Below, in pieces: positions 49,394 to 58,392 of a stretch of DNA of 64,000 nt. The position numbers and the translations under genes are program-made. Within the stretch, counting starts at the first letter, position 1; each line of letters opens with the position of its first letter. Origin of the DNA: a virus. The stretch covers positions 1 through 64,000 of IMG/VR virus record IMGVR_UViG_3300036818_000127. One strand, given 5' to 3'. The notes below the pieces were generated by a model that saw only the letters and a program-made list of their open reading frames with translations, did no database searches and had not been told where the DNA came from.

Positions 49394-52300
49394 ATTGGTT
49401 TGAACGGCTGCTGCTACCTTTTTAGCTTTCCGTGTCCTCTTCAAGGCATCTCGCTTAGCCCTCAGAGCTGCCCAGGGGTCCTGAGTAAGTGCTACTGGTA
49501 TGATTATCATGGGCTCAACTGATCCCTTCAATGGCTCTGTGGTAATGTCTCCTGCAAGTGGTATCTCCATATCCTCCTGCTCAGGATCGGCATCGGCTGT
49601 GATGTATTCATTCCGTGCAAGGGCTGCTTCCTCAGATGCTTTGAATTGCCTCTGGAGTTCTTCGGCCTCGGCCATCAGGTCGGCTGTGTTATTTTTCCCG
49701 CTATCAAGGGCTTCCTTGACCTGTCGGGCAAGGGCAATTGAGAAGCTACTATCGCTGTCCCCTTCATCTACTCCAAAGGAGACAAGTCCCTCTCCTGGTA
49801 GCTGGCCCTCAACCATAAAGGCAGTTTCCATCTTCCGTGACATTAATAACAAGAGACGCTGCTCCATTGTCGGGTAGACTAATATGATGACCTTGGTGTG
49901 CTTTGTCTGCTTTGGTCTATGTATCCTTCTAAAGGATTGCCGCATCTGGGATGTCGATGTCGGGACCTCAGAACAGATAATCGTGTGGAAGTCTATTAGG
50001 TCGAGACCTACTTGGACCAGGGCGCTATTGCAGATAAGAACATTGCATCCGTTCTCGACATGCTTCTTGAGTACTGCTTCCCTTCCTAATGTATTACCTG
50101 ATCTCAGGATAGCAACCTGGGGGATGTTCCCATTGCGAGGGCGGACGTGAGTCTCTATCAGGGACTTATAGCGGGGCTGGATATCATGCTCCCCTGTATT
50201 TTCGCAGTAGATGATAACCTTTCTGTCCTGCTCCAGCTCCCCTTGGATAATGTCAATTATCCTTTGCTCTTTGGGATAGATCTCTGACTCATCGAGCTTC
50301 CTAGCCGTTCCAAGAATGTAGCCTGTCTTTTTGACTGAGCAGACAGTCTCTTCAAAGGGCATATTAGGGTAGCGCCTCAAACATTGGAACCAAGAACCTA
50401 ATGCCCTCTTATCCCCTAGTACTAGCATTGCAGCTAACTCAGCAGTGATTGTACTCTCAAACGATTTATATGCTTCTTCCAGGGGTCCCGACATTGGAAT
50501 GATGTCTACCTCTTCAGAGTAGGGAGGTAAGTACGGGGCCACATCTTTAAGCTCCAGGAAGGCAGATCGTTCAAACAAAGGCGGAAGGCCATTCGGTGAG
50601 AATGCGGCCATCTCATGTTCTTCTCCACGACCGCTGGACTTTTTCTTGCTTATAGCTCCATCTCCGCCGCTATCTAAGTCATCCTTCTTTTCCTTAATCA
50701 CAGTTTTTCTGGCTCCGTACCGATCAACCCATTCCCTCATGCCATCATAAGAGAATTGCTGGCGGACATCTGGATTAATACTCCAGGCGAAGGGGAATAA
50801 TGATGAGGCATACCCATTACATAAGGTCCCCGTTAGACCTAAGTAGGATTCGCATGCTCCCATCAGGGAACGTCGGGCAAAGTCGAGGGCTGTCCCCTCC
50901 TTCCCTTGGTGGATCTCATCGCTGATCAGGAGTTTGAAGAAACCTGAATGAAACTTTCTAATATAGTCGGCCACGCTGAACCGTCGAAAGCTGGTATCCT
51001 TGACAGTCTTAGGGAGACTTCCAAGGCTGTCTGGAAGAGGGAGGGCAACTACTGCATCGCCACTTCTCAATACTGACTTAGGCTCAAAGTCCTTCCCTGT
51101 CGTGTACTGCCATAAGGGACCACCGCAGGAACCGCACCATCTCTTTTTGTGCTTTTTAGCACTGATCCACAATTCTTGTTCAGTGACGTAAGCTCCTTCA
51201 TCCTCATCCATCTCTTCTTCTATTGAAGAGAGGGCTTTTCCATTTCGCTTCTTGCGTGCTATCTGATCCTTTTTTCTTTTGTAGTCAGGATTGCTTTTCA
51301 TTAAGCGATCAATGCGTGCCTGATCCTTTACAGGAGCAAAACAGCTCGGGCAGCATGGTGTCAATCTAGGAAGTTTCGTTTCCTCGTCATGCTGTACTGC
51401 CACCTTTCCATTCGCATCTAGTGTTCGCATTGGGGAAAGCCGATATGCCAACGTCCAGGCCATACTCAACTTGGCCGTCCCATTAGGGATAATGACTAGG
51501 TGACATGGCTTCTGAGGAAGTGGGCGACCATGCAATTTTGCTTCATCATATTGCTGCCGCCAGTCCTGGAGTTCATAGTCAATCCTTTTGATAACCCTCT
51601 CAATACATCCGACTGCCGACAGTTTCTCGCCTCTCCAGAATGGATCAAATTGCCTTAGCTCTCTTGACTTCTCAGGAGTATCAATTCTCTGAACAACAAT
51701 CGCATGGACATTTGGGATAGTATCCTCTGCCTCGCGTTTCCATTTGTACGCGATGATCTCTGGGACCATCACGACAGCTGGGGAAAGCTCAATCTTCTTA
51801 GCTGTTGAGGGAAGCATGTCAGCACAGCCATTCAGGTCCATATCCCCTAAGAAGAGGGTGGATAGGGATAAGTAGGTCTTGCCAGTCGCCATCTCGGCGA
51901 TCTCACCGACCCTATTCATAGGAGCATGATCTTTCCCTCCGACCATTGCATTCACAATAGCAAGGATAAAGCCTTTCTGTCTACCGAGCGGTTGACGTAG
52001 CATCCGAGAGAAGGCGGCGTTGGCCCAGGGGACTTGAGACGGGCTGTGATAGAGCGGGGGATTGCTCTCTAACAGCTTCTCTGTTAGGGCTCCACCAAAG
52101 TTATCCAGGAAGGAACGAAGAGACATTGTTTCATGGGGAATGCTGAGCATCCCGACCATTGGCCCTGTTTCAATCCTGATAAGCTGACCGAGGGTATCAC
52201 CTTCTGTCATATCGATACACCAGAGGGATGACTCGAAGCTATCACGTTTCTCTGTGATGATATTCTCTTCATCTTCAGAGACCTTGGTCACTTTGCGCTT

Positions 52301-53383
52301 TCTTGAGAAGCCCTTTACAACTACTGTACGGCCATCTTTACCTACAAGATAGGCCCCATTGACTATTCCAGCAGCAGCCATGATGGCCCGATGCCCATCT
52401 TTAAGTGGCTGGACGGGCCGACCAGAGGCATTGCCTCTATCTTGATCAGACGGCCAGTGAAGAGCCTTATATTGCAGTTTGCTATAGACCCCATTCGCTG
52501 GAAGGCTAGCACCCTGCGGAACTGCAAGGAGTGCAGCAGCCTCTTCTGGATCGAACCTGCTCGGAGACCAATACTTGATAGCAGATCTTGCTATGGGGAT
52601 AGAATACTGTCCATATCCATCACTCCGTGAAGTCACAGCCTCGATGGGTGAAATGTCATCATGGGGGTTATCTGTTGTGCCAAGCTCAATGAGGACTTTC
52701 TCTGTAGACCGATCTGATCGCTGGCCGAATCCCTTCTGGGCAATCACGACGACCTGATCAAACATCTCAAACATGGGGACAGGCTTCTCTTTGTTCTCTA
52801 CCATCTCAGGCGTGGCAAAGGGAGTATCAGGGAACCGCAGCACCTTGATGTCGGTGTACCACTGAGAAAGATATGATGCCCCTTTCTCAACGATCCATTG
52901 TGGGACAATCCAAATCAGGACCCCGCCAGGACATAATTTCTTCGTAGTTCGTCTGAGGAAAGTCAATTCTAGCCGCTCGCCGCCGGACTCTTTGTCCCAA
53001 TCATATGGCGGGTTTACGAATGCCAACTGGAACCCGCCATCAAGAGAGTCCCCGCTAGAGATAAGAGACTGGAAGAATGATGCATGCAGGACATCATCTA
53101 GAACTTTCCTCGCAGCCTTTACCCGCGAGATATTGGGCTCGATGCCATGGGTGAGGACTTGAGGGAATGTGTGACAGTAGTGCCACATCTGCTGAATGTG
53201 CTCTCTGTATTCCTTGGCGAGAAGTTCTAAGGCTCTCCCCTTGCCTGCACATGGATCAAGAAACCTCATCTCTTGAGCATCCCCTGATGGGTAGCGGCAA
53301 CTGAGGTATTGAGCTATCATCGATATAACTGGCTCAGGGGTTGGGTAGTACAACCCTTTGACCTGTGATTCTGTCCTAGGCAT
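49385..53383 (-). CDS. Giant DNA methylase-SF2 helicase fusion
   Basis: 1332 residues, AAGGAG upstream. Residues 1-225: class I methylase (DUF6094-like) with 'FLDPCAGKGRALELLAK' and catalytic 'AFVNPPYDW' at 124-127, as in N6-adenine methylases. Near 495: Walker A 'AEMATGKTYLS'; near 820: 'ISDEIHQGKEG' (D-E-x-H) and 'GLTGTLCNG'; near 1140-1160: 'VGLDLIDFHTII' and 'MRQSFRRIHRPKQ' (motif VI). A zinc-ribbon insertion ('CCPSCFAP' ... 'CGSCGGPLW') lies around 670-765. Likely remodels or protects phage DNA, as in anti-restriction or replication. Alternative: part of a defence-like system. Confidence 0.85.
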   Translation of the reverse strand: MPRTESQVKGLYYPTPEPVISMIAQYLSCRYPSGDAQEMRFLDPCAGKGRALELLAKEYREHIQQMWHYCHTFPQVLTHGIEPNISRVKAARKVLDDVLHASFFQSLISSGDSLDGGFQLAFVNPPYDWDKESGGERLELTFLRRTTKKLCPGGVLIWIVPQWIVEKGASYLSQWYTDIKVLRFPDTPFATPEMVENKEKPVPMFEMFDQVVVIAQKGFGQRSDRSTEKVLIELGTTDNPHDDISPIEAVTSRSDGYGQYSIPIARSAIKYWSPSRFDPEEAAALLAVPQGASLPANGVYSKLQYKALHWPSDQDRGNASGRPVQPLKDGHRAIMAAAGIVNGAYLVGKDGRTVVVKGFSRKRKVTKVSEDEENIITEKRDSFESSLWCIDMTEGDTLGQLIRIETGPMVGMLSIPHETMSLRSFLDNFGGALTEKLLESNPPLYHSPSQVPWANAAFSRMLRQPLGRQKGFILAIVNAMVGGKDHAPMNRVGEIAEMATGKTYLSLSTLFLGDMDLNGCADMLPSTAKKIELSPAVVMVPEIIAYKWKREAEDTIPNVHAIVVQRIDTPEKSRELRQFDPFWRGEKLSAVGCIERVIKRIDYELQDWRQQYDEAKLHGRPLPQKPCHLVIIPNGTAKLSMAWTLAYRLSPMRTLDANGKVAVQHDEETKLPRLTPCCPSCFAPVKDQARIDRLMKSNPDYKRKKDQIARKKRNGKALSSIEEEMDEDEGAYVTEQELWISAKKHKKRWCGSCGGPLWQYTTGKDFEPKSVLRSGDAVVALPLPDSLGSLPKTVKDTSFRRFSVADYIRKFHSGFFKLLISDEIHQGKEGTALDFARRSLMGACESYLGLTGTLCNGYASSLFPFAWSINPDVRQQFSYDGMREWVDRYGARKTVIKEKKDDLDSGGDGAISKKKSSGRGEEHEMAAFSPNGLPPLFERSAFLELKDVAPYLPPYSEEVDIIPMSGPLEEAYKSFESTITAELAAMLVLGDKRALGSWFQCLRRYPNMPFEETVCSVKKTGYILGTARKLDESEIYPKEQRIIDIIQGELEQDRKVIIYCENTGEHDIQPRYKSLIETHVRPRNGNIPQVAILRSGNTLGREAVLKKHVENGCNVLICNSALVQVGLDLIDFHTIICSEVPTSTSQMRQSFRRIHRPKQTKHTKVIILVYPTMEQRLLLLMSRKMETAFMVEGQLPGEGLVSFGVDEGDSDSSFSIALARQVKEALDSGKNNTADLMAEAEELQRQFKASEEAALARNEYITADADPEQEDMEIPLAGDITTEPLKGSVEPMIIIPVALTQDPWAALRAKRDALKRTRKAKKVAAAVQTNLW

Positions 53384-53395
53384 GACTTATACTCC

Positions 53396-53755
53396 TTATT
53401 TCACGCTGTATGTGTTTGAAACTGCATCAAAGGAAAATACTACAAATGACTGACGTGAGAACCTGACTATTTTGCTTATATGTTCCTGATAATCACTACC
53501 TGTATCGCCATCCCGTTGGACCCTATCAAGTGTCTGGCAAAGCTCATTAAGAGCATTCTTGAGATCTTTTATGGACCTTGCATACCATTGACGAAACCCC
53601 TTTGTAGTCTCTGGGAATGTACAATAGCCGCTCTCTACAAGGCTCTTGCGGATACTCTCAATTGCACTTGATATTTCTCTGTTTGATCCTTTTCCGTACT
53701 GCTTTTCTAAGGCATTGATCTCTTTTACCAGTTTTGCAACTTCTGTTTTATTCAT
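53396..53755 (-). CDS. Hypothetical helical protein
   Basis: 119 residues, AAAGGAGCAAG upstream. Helical ('VAKLVKEINALEKQYGKGSN', 'RSIKDLKNALNELCQTLDRV'), beta end. Follows the shared promoter at 53.8 kb and precedes the methylase-helicase by 12 nt, so the two are probably co-transcribed. Unrecognised. Confidence 0.75.
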   Translation of the reverse strand: MNKTEVAKLVKEINALEKQYGKGSNREISSAIESIRKSLVESGYCTFPETTKGFRQWYARSIKDLKNALNELCQTLDRVQRDGDTGSDYQEHISKIVRFSRQSFVVFSFDAVSNTYSVK

Positions 53756-53804
53756 TTTTGCTTGCTCCTTTGATACTAACTTGACTAACTTCTTGATCTA
53801 CTAG

Positions 53805-53834
53805 TAGTATAGCATATCTTCCATAAACTGTCAA
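53805..53834 (-). promoter_or_regulatory. Shared operator-promoter, copy 3
   Basis: TTGACA, spacer GTTTATGGAAGATATGC, TATACT, with shared leader and an upstream ATTGCCCTAAATACC block (around 53846-53860) also found before the copy at 63.9 kb. Confidence 0.92.
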
Positions 53835-53870
53835 GCATAAAAGAGGTATTTAGGGCAATGTTTGGAAATA

Positions 53871-53904
53871 AGAAAAACTGGAGCAAGTATCGAACCTGCT
53901 CCAG
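53871..53904 (-). terminator. Rho-independent terminator
   Basis: Perfect 8-bp stem CTGGAGCA / TGCTCCAG (53878-53885, 53897-53904), then TTTTTCTT on the minus strand. Ends the 54689-53913 transcript. The stem is identical to that of the terminator at 63867. Confidence 0.9.
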
Positions 53905-53912
53905 GATGGGGG

Positions 53913-54689
53913 TTATGCGGCGACTTCTTCCCTGCTTCCCTCTCTGATGTATAATGAGAGGTCTTTCATTATCTTCTCAAGATCTGGGAAGCAGAGATAG
54001 GCGGAAGCTACTAGTGAGCTGGTTCCATCTGGAGTAAAGGCCCAGACTTCCAGTTCCTCTATCTCTGGGGTTTTAAGGGCACGATCCCAAAGGAATGGTG
54101 CCCACTCATCAATCAGGGGAAATGGACATCTCTTGTCCAAATAGGAGAGGTGAAGCTTGCTGGCCTCTTCTCCTGGAGGGACCATCATAAAAAAGATCGG
54201 TCGGCGATCAATCACGCGGGCCACCTTCTCCGACATCTCGCCTTCCTTTGAAGCCACCTGCCGTAGCTTCTTACTGCCCCCATCTTGGGGAGTAACCTTC
54301 TTGACCTTGATAGCCTGCTGGGGGTCCCAAAGAGAAATGGCGTTGCTTTCAACTAGGGCATGGATTGCCTTGTTGGTCCCAAATTCCGCAAAAGAGCAGG
54401 ACCAACTTGGAGACATCCCAGGCATGCGCCCACTTCGATGCATGAGAGCAACTGGCCCGAGATCTTCGATATAGATCTCTCTAATGGATGGCTGGCTCAC
54501 CAATCCTGCAAAGATAGCATTCAGGCTTGATCCACTACCCTTCGGGCCAAACATTGAGAGGTAGTATAGCTCGTGCCTTCGTGTATCATCCTGCATGGTT
54601 TGCCTCTCCTTAGAGAAGATAGCCATATTAATGTATGCTTGAAATTGTGCTGACCCTTTATCGAATAGGGTGATCTGACGTACTGACAT
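53913..54689 (-). CDS. Hypothetical protein
   Basis: 258 residues, AGGAGGTACC upstream. Contains 'LYYLSMFGPKGSGSSLNAIF' (a P-loop-like G-x-x-G-S-G-S, unconvincing as a true Walker A) and 'RPIFFMMVPPGEEASKLHLS'. No family recognised. Linked to the annealing protein gene upstream, so a DNA-metabolism role is possible. Confidence 0.7.
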   Translation of the reverse strand: MSVRQITLFDKGSAQFQAYINMAIFSKERQTMQDDTRRHELYYLSMFGPKGSGSSLNAIFAGLVSQPSIREIYIEDLGPVALMHRSGRMPGMSPSWSCSFAEFGTNKAIHALVESNAISLWDPQQAIKVKKVTPQDGGSKKLRQVASKEGEMSEKVARVIDRRPIFFMMVPPGEEASKLHLSYLDKRCPFPLIDEWAPFLWDRALKTPEIEELEVWAFTPDGTSSLVASAYLCFPDLEKIMKDLSLYIREGSREEVAA

Positions 54690-54736
54690 GTGGTACCTCC
54701 TAGGGGTATCCTGAGATACCCCATCACATAAAGCAT

Positions 54737-55378
54737 TTAAGCCCCTTTACGGTTCGCTTGCACTCTCTTATTTAGTTCCGCTATAAGCTTTACCATATCC
54801 CCAAAAGACAATCCTTCTAAATCAACATCAGGTAAATTAAGCATCTGATGCAGCTTTTTTACGCTCGCAATCTGTTGAACCGTAGCTGGTGCTTCTGGAT
54901 CATAGGAGGGCTTGCGTTCTTGACGTTGAACAGGAGCATCGGCCAGCCGCTCGCCTTCCTCTAACTCATCGCCGCAAAACTGAGTTCCATAGCCTAGCCC
55001 GACTAGAGCCCTGCCGATGGCACCTGTCTCTGCCTTCTCTAGGTAGTCAGGGAAGCAGGCCGCATTCTCGGTTTTAGTGCCTGTTGAGCTACCTCCCTTG
55101 CCGTCGGTAACTATTGCCCTAAAGACTGCAACTCCACGGGCTTTCTTGATAACCTTGTCATAGCGGCGCTTCTCATCATTCCAGACACTAACCTCAGTCT
55201 CACACTCTTCCGAGCGATTGAGATCGAGTAACTCAGTCGTGATTGTGCCCTCTGGACATTGCTCTCTAAACCATACCAATCGCCACGCAACGGGGAGGTA
55301 GTCCTTGGGTCCCTGCTGAGACTTGAGCTGAATGATATGAGAATTAGGGTTGAACACTTTATCAATGGTAGTATTCAT
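54737..55378 (-). CDS. Putative single-strand annealing recombination protein
   Basis: 213 residues. 'YLPVAWRLVWFREQCPEGTI' at the start, 'GVAVFRAIVTDGKGGSSTGT' and above all 'YLEKAETGAIGRALVGLGYG' match the core of phage Rad52/ERF/DdrA-like annealing proteins (E-K-A-x-T-x-A-I-G-R-A-L-x-x-x-G-Y-G). A flexible linker and a C-terminal helix follow. It would pair complementary ssDNA in phage recombination or replication. AAAGGAC upstream. Confidence 0.75.
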   Translation of the reverse strand: MNTTIDKVFNPNSHIIQLKSQQGPKDYLPVAWRLVWFREQCPEGTITTELLDLNRSEECETEVSVWNDEKRRYDKVIKKARGVAVFRAIVTDGKGGSSTGTKTENAACFPDYLEKAETGAIGRALVGLGYGTQFCGDELEEGERLADAPVQRQERKPSYDPEAPATVQQIASVKKLHQMLNLPDVDLEGLSFGDMVKLIAELNKRVQANRKGA

Positions 55379-55867
55379 ATCGTCCTTTCTGGAGACCCAT
55401 TCCCTTCAGGGATTGGGAGGAAAGAAACAGCCCGCAGGCTGGATCTATACTGTTCTGTTGCTAGTCCCTTGCGGGAGGGCCTTTTTAGGAGAAAGACCCA
55501 GAAAACTCTTGCTCGATTGCGAGCCGCCGTGTCTAAGCACGGGTGATATGACCCTTCGAGATGGCAATACAGGCATAGGTCCGAGACCGTCTGCTTCGGC
55601 GTGGCAGGTAGTGGTTTAGACTAGGGTGGCATCCAAACATACTTTCGCTACTTCCACTAGCACATAAGCCTGTGGGTTCGCTATTTCTTAGCCCGTATCG
55701 CTGCTGCTTGTGCGGTGAGTTGCCTCTCCGACCAAGCCCTCTAGACAGGAACTTACGTTGCGCTAGCCGTTTCGCAAGCCCCTAGGATTTATCCAGGGGT
55801 TCTTGACTATTTTCTGATCCTTCTCTTTGGGAGGGCTCTTTGACGAATCCTCCCGACAATATACTGC
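55379..55867 (-). ncRNA. Candidate large structured RNA
   Basis: Nearly 490 nt without a coding frame but full of adjacent hairpins. On the minus strand: CCCAATCCC-TGAA-GGGAATGGG (55397-55418), CAGCC-TGCG-GGCTG with a UNCG loop (near 55430), TCCC-GCAA-GGGA with a GNRA loop (near 55470), GCTCG-CAAT-CGAGC, CCGTG-CTTAGA-CACGG, CTTGCG...CGCAA, CCCCTGGATAAATCCTAGGGG (55780-55800) and GGGAGG...CCTCCC (55830-55857). GNRA and UNCG loops appear only when read on the minus strand, the direction of the flanking genes. I cannot place it in a known class; no tRNA, tmRNA, RNase P or group I core was evident. Confidence 0.5.
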
Positions 55868-56284
55868 TTACTCTATTACTATTCCTTTTCCAGAGACCTC
55901 TTTCCCGATCCACTCAAAAGGTGTCTTGATCGAGAAGCCTTGAGTATCCGCGATGCCCCTGGAAAAGTAGAGAACCTTGTCATCAACTAGCCGCGTCACC
56001 TGCAGCCTCTGATTGACAGGCAAACCATTTTTCCCATTTCGATAGCTAATCCACCGGATGTCCTCTACTTTATAGAGGATGCAGCCGACTTCTAGAATAT
56101 CGCCGACTACTGCCTTGTAGATACTGCTGCAGGTCGGCTTTATTTTCTTCTGTCCTTTTGGGGCAATGATCATTAGTCCTGTGCCGCCGCATCCATAGCA
56201 GACAGTTCCATGCCTTAAGTTAAAACTGTATGATCCAGAGCCATGGCACCGTGTGCATTCTTTTGTGTTAATGGTAGCAATCAT
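55868..56284 (-). CDS. Protein with DnaJ-type zinc finger
   Basis: 138 residues, AAGGAG upstream. Two C-x-x-C-x-G-x-G motifs at residues 10-37 ('CTRCHGSGSY', 'CYGCGGTGL') as in the DnaJ zinc domain, then an unrelated beta-type domain ('GDILEVGCILYKVEDIRWIS'). No J domain. First gene behind the shared promoter at 56359-56388. Confidence 0.75.
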   Translation of the reverse strand: MIATINTKECTRCHGSGSYSFNLRHGTVCYGCGGTGLMIIAPKGQKKIKPTCSSIYKAVVGDILEVGCILYKVEDIRWISYRNGKNGLPVNQRLQVTRLVDDKVLYFSRGIADTQGFSIKTPFEWIGKEVSGKGIVIE

Positions 56285-56358
56285 TTTGTTTACTCCTTAT
56301 GATATACTTCCTTCACTATGGGAAGGTATGCTACTTATTTCTCTTGTTTACTAGTAGT

Positions 56359-56388
56359 AAGTATAGCATATCTTCCATAAACTGTCAA
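56359..56388 (-). promoter_or_regulatory. Shared operator-promoter, copy 4
   Basis: TTGACA, spacer GTTTATGGAAGATATGC, TATACT on the minus strand; drives 56284 leftward and possibly the candidate structured RNA and annealing protein. Confidence 0.92.
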
Positions 56389-56453
56389 GTGTTTTAGGAT
56401 GGATATCAGGCAATATTTTATTCTTTCACAAAACTGATGCAGGAACATCACGC

Positions 56454-56510
56454 CTTGACAAGGATACTATAACCAGCTAAACTTATACTATATCTTCCAT
56501 AAACAGTCAG
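56454..56510. promoter_or_regulatory. Plus-strand promoter overlapped by operator copy 5
   Basis: TTGACA (56454-56459), 17 nt, TAAACT (56477-56482) points towards the gene at 56530. The shared block TTTATGGAAGATATA lies on the minus strand at 56481-56510 with weak boxes (CTGACT, TATAAG), covering the likely start point of the plus promoter. This is the layout expected for autorepression by the 56530 product. Confidence 0.6.
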
Positions 56511-56529
56511 GAGAGAGAGAAAAAAACAT

Positions 56530-57303
56530 ATGCAAGAAGAAATAGTTACACCCATCCCCAAGGACCATCTAGCACTACTGTCAGGTATGTCCTTGTCATG
56601 GATACGCATACTCATTGACAGAGGAAGCCTTCCAGCACTGAAGCTTGTCCAGGATGAAGAGACATTAGAGAGTATCCTCGTGCCTTATACTCCGCGTGTC
56701 AAAAAGGCAAAGCCCCAAAGTTTATTCATCGCACCGGATGTGGCTGCGGAATATGTCCAGATACATCGGACAACAGCACATCATATAAAGCAAGGGGAAA
56801 TGGTTACTCCAGTGCCGCTTTCCCATCTTTCAAAGCGTGTAGGGATTGGAGTAGAATCGCTCTATAATGCTATCGATCACGGGAACCTCCAGGCAGTAGA
56901 GTTTGTTTTCGATGCAGATCTACTCTCTTCAAGTCTAGTGCTGTATGTACCCAATTCAGAATCTAGACAGGGGAAAGCACTGTATGTTCTACCTGCTGAA
57001 GCAAAGCGATTTGTTGAAGCAAAACAGCAGCAGCATGCCAAGTTTCTAGCATCCAGGCACACTGAGCCCATGGATATAAATCCTGGATTTGAGCAAGAAG
57101 TCCTGAAAGCAGCGCAGGCTGTGAAGCAAGAACATCCGCAGGGGATAGTTGAGAGGAAGAAAGTCCAGGAGAGGATGACGGTGCCCTCTTATGGAAAGGA
57201 ACAGATAAAAGCTATTAAATATATCATGGATCAGCACCTTAATGAGTTTCCGCCACCGAGACGTGGGCCTTATACATTCCTGGCAAAGAAGGAGGGAGAA
57301 TAG
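56530..57303 (+). CDS. Tandem-domain putative DNA-binding regulator
   Basis: 257 residues. Two similar units: 'IVTPIPKDHLALLSGMSLSW', 'IRILIDRGSLPALKLV' (4-60) and 'MVTPVPLSHLSKRVGIGVES', 'LYNAIDHGNLQAVEFV' (90-145). Each resembles an HTH of the excisionase type with a beta hairpin. A C-terminal charged helix region follows. Tandem HTH domains would suit an asymmetric operator such as TTTATGGAAGATATG, and one copy sits in its own promoter. The regulator role is inference. Confidence 0.6.
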   Translation: MQEEIVTPIPKDHLALLSGMSLSWIRILIDRGSLPALKLVQDEETLESILVPYTPRVKKAKPQSLFIAPDVAAEYVQIHRTTAHHIKQGEMVTPVPLSHLSKRVGIGVESLYNAIDHGNLQAVEFVFDADLLSSSLVLYVPNSESRQGKALYVLPAEAKRFVEAKQQQHAKFLASRHTEPMDINPGFEQEVLKAAQAVKQEHPQGIVERKKVQERMTVPSYGKEQIKAIKYIMDQHLNEFPPPRRGPYTFLAKKEGE

Positions 57304-57304
57304 G

Positions 57305-57652
57305 ATGCCATTCTACGCCCCAGGTGGACTCAAAATTTACATCCAGGCTATTCTTCAAGAGGGCCTGGATTTTGAGACCGAGCTACCTATAAACTTCCCG
57401 CGAAACCTTGAGAGCCTAGAGGAGCTTCGCGTGATTCATTCTGCGATGATCAAGAAACAGAAAGAGGTCAGTAACCTCTATAACTACCTTATTCTCATTA
57501 TCGACTCTCATAACCGAGGGGAGTATATCGGTTCTGTTATTGAGTATATACTTTCCACCAAGCATATCCAGGCAGTCAAGGAATATCTTGGAAAGCTTCA
57601 GCTCTGGACAAAAGAGCTAGAGGACAGAATTAGAATACTAAAGAGCATGTAA
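57305..57652 (+). CDS. Hypothetical helical protein
   Basis: 115 residues from ATG 57305 (GGAGGG upstream, 1 nt after the previous stop). Helical ('LESLEELRVIHSAMIKKQKE', 'AVKEYLGKLQLWTKELEDRI'). Unrecognised; co-transcribed with the candidate regulator. Its 3' end overlaps the convergent protease gene by 15 nt. Confidence 0.72.
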   Translation: MPFYAPGGLKIYIQAILQEGLDFETELPINFPRNLESLEELRVIHSAMIKKQKEVSNLYNYLILIIDSHNRGEYIGSVIEYILSTKHIQAVKEYLGKLQLWTKELEDRIRILKSM

Positions 57653-58372
57653 ATCCTGCTGGAGTGCTGCCCAATTGATAGCATTAGGGGCCACTCCATT
57701 TGCAAAGAAGTCTAGAGAGAGTACCCCATAGGACTCATCGCAATACTGGCCCCAGAAGCTCCAGGTCATCTTTTTAAGAGCACCCCAGGTAACTACCGTC
57801 AGATAATGAGAGTCCCAGGCCACCACGTTGCAACAATGTCCGCCCCAACTTCCAGGGGCTCCTCTTCCATGTGGTCCACCGCTAGGCACAGCCCAAATAG
57901 CCTGACTCTCTGCTGAGATGGGGAGGGCAAGCCCGATGTATACGCCGCCAAACAAGTAGACTGCTGCCTTGATATGAGTATGATTGGTCGGCTCTAAGGC
58001 TACATATGAATCAATCTTGCGGCCAGCGATTCCTGTATGCCTCCAATAATTGAGCACATCTAAGCAGTATGCGCCATTGTCATTGGCACCTGTCTGGGGG
58101 TTGTAGCCGCTAACATCGGAGTAGGCTTTAATGATGTCGCTATCTGAGGGGATGATCTCAGTACTGGCGTTAGCAGTCCATGCCTCTTCCATGTGAGCAC
58201 TAGAAGAAATTGTGCAGCAGCCCAGACGGTCATTGGCGAGCATGTTCCAGGTCGAAACCTTTGGGCTCCAGTCCTTTTGAGCAGGGATTGGAGGTAATGC
58301 CTCGGGGCGAAGGTAGTTAGCAAGCTGAAGAGTTCGGTGGTCGTGTTTCGTTGGAAGTTTTCCAAGTTTCAT
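57638..58372 (-). CDS. Papain-like (C1-type) cysteine peptidase
   Basis: 244 residues from ATG 58372 (AAGGAG upstream). 'DRLGCCTISSSAHMEEAW' supplies the nucleophile Cys region; 'SWGGHCCNVVAWDSHYLTVV' and 'TWGALKKMTWSFWGQYCDES' supply the His and the Asn/Trp segment of the papain fold. No signal peptide. Similar stand-alone peptidases occur in phages and actinobacterial/chloroflexal genomes without a known role. It is preceded by a 17-bp perfect inverted repeat. Confidence 0.75.
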   Translation of the reverse strand: MKLGKLPTKHDHRTLQLANYLRPEALPPIPAQKDWSPKVSTWNMLANDRLGCCTISSSAHMEEAWTANASTEIIPSDSDIIKAYSDVSGYNPQTGANDNGAYCLDVLNYWRHTGIAGRKIDSYVALEPTNHTHIKAAVYLFGGVYIGLALPISAESQAIWAVPSGGPHGRGAPGSWGGHCCNVVAWDSHYLTVVTWGALKKMTWSFWGQYCDESYGVLSLDFFANGVAPNAINWAALQQDLHAL

Positions 58373-58392
58373 CAAAATTCTCCTTAGATACA

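Noticed and set aside
55379-55867. Group I or group II intron, tRNA or tmRNA
   Set aside because: No recognisable P7/R-S core, domain V, cloverleaf with T-loop, or tmRNA ends; only generic stems.
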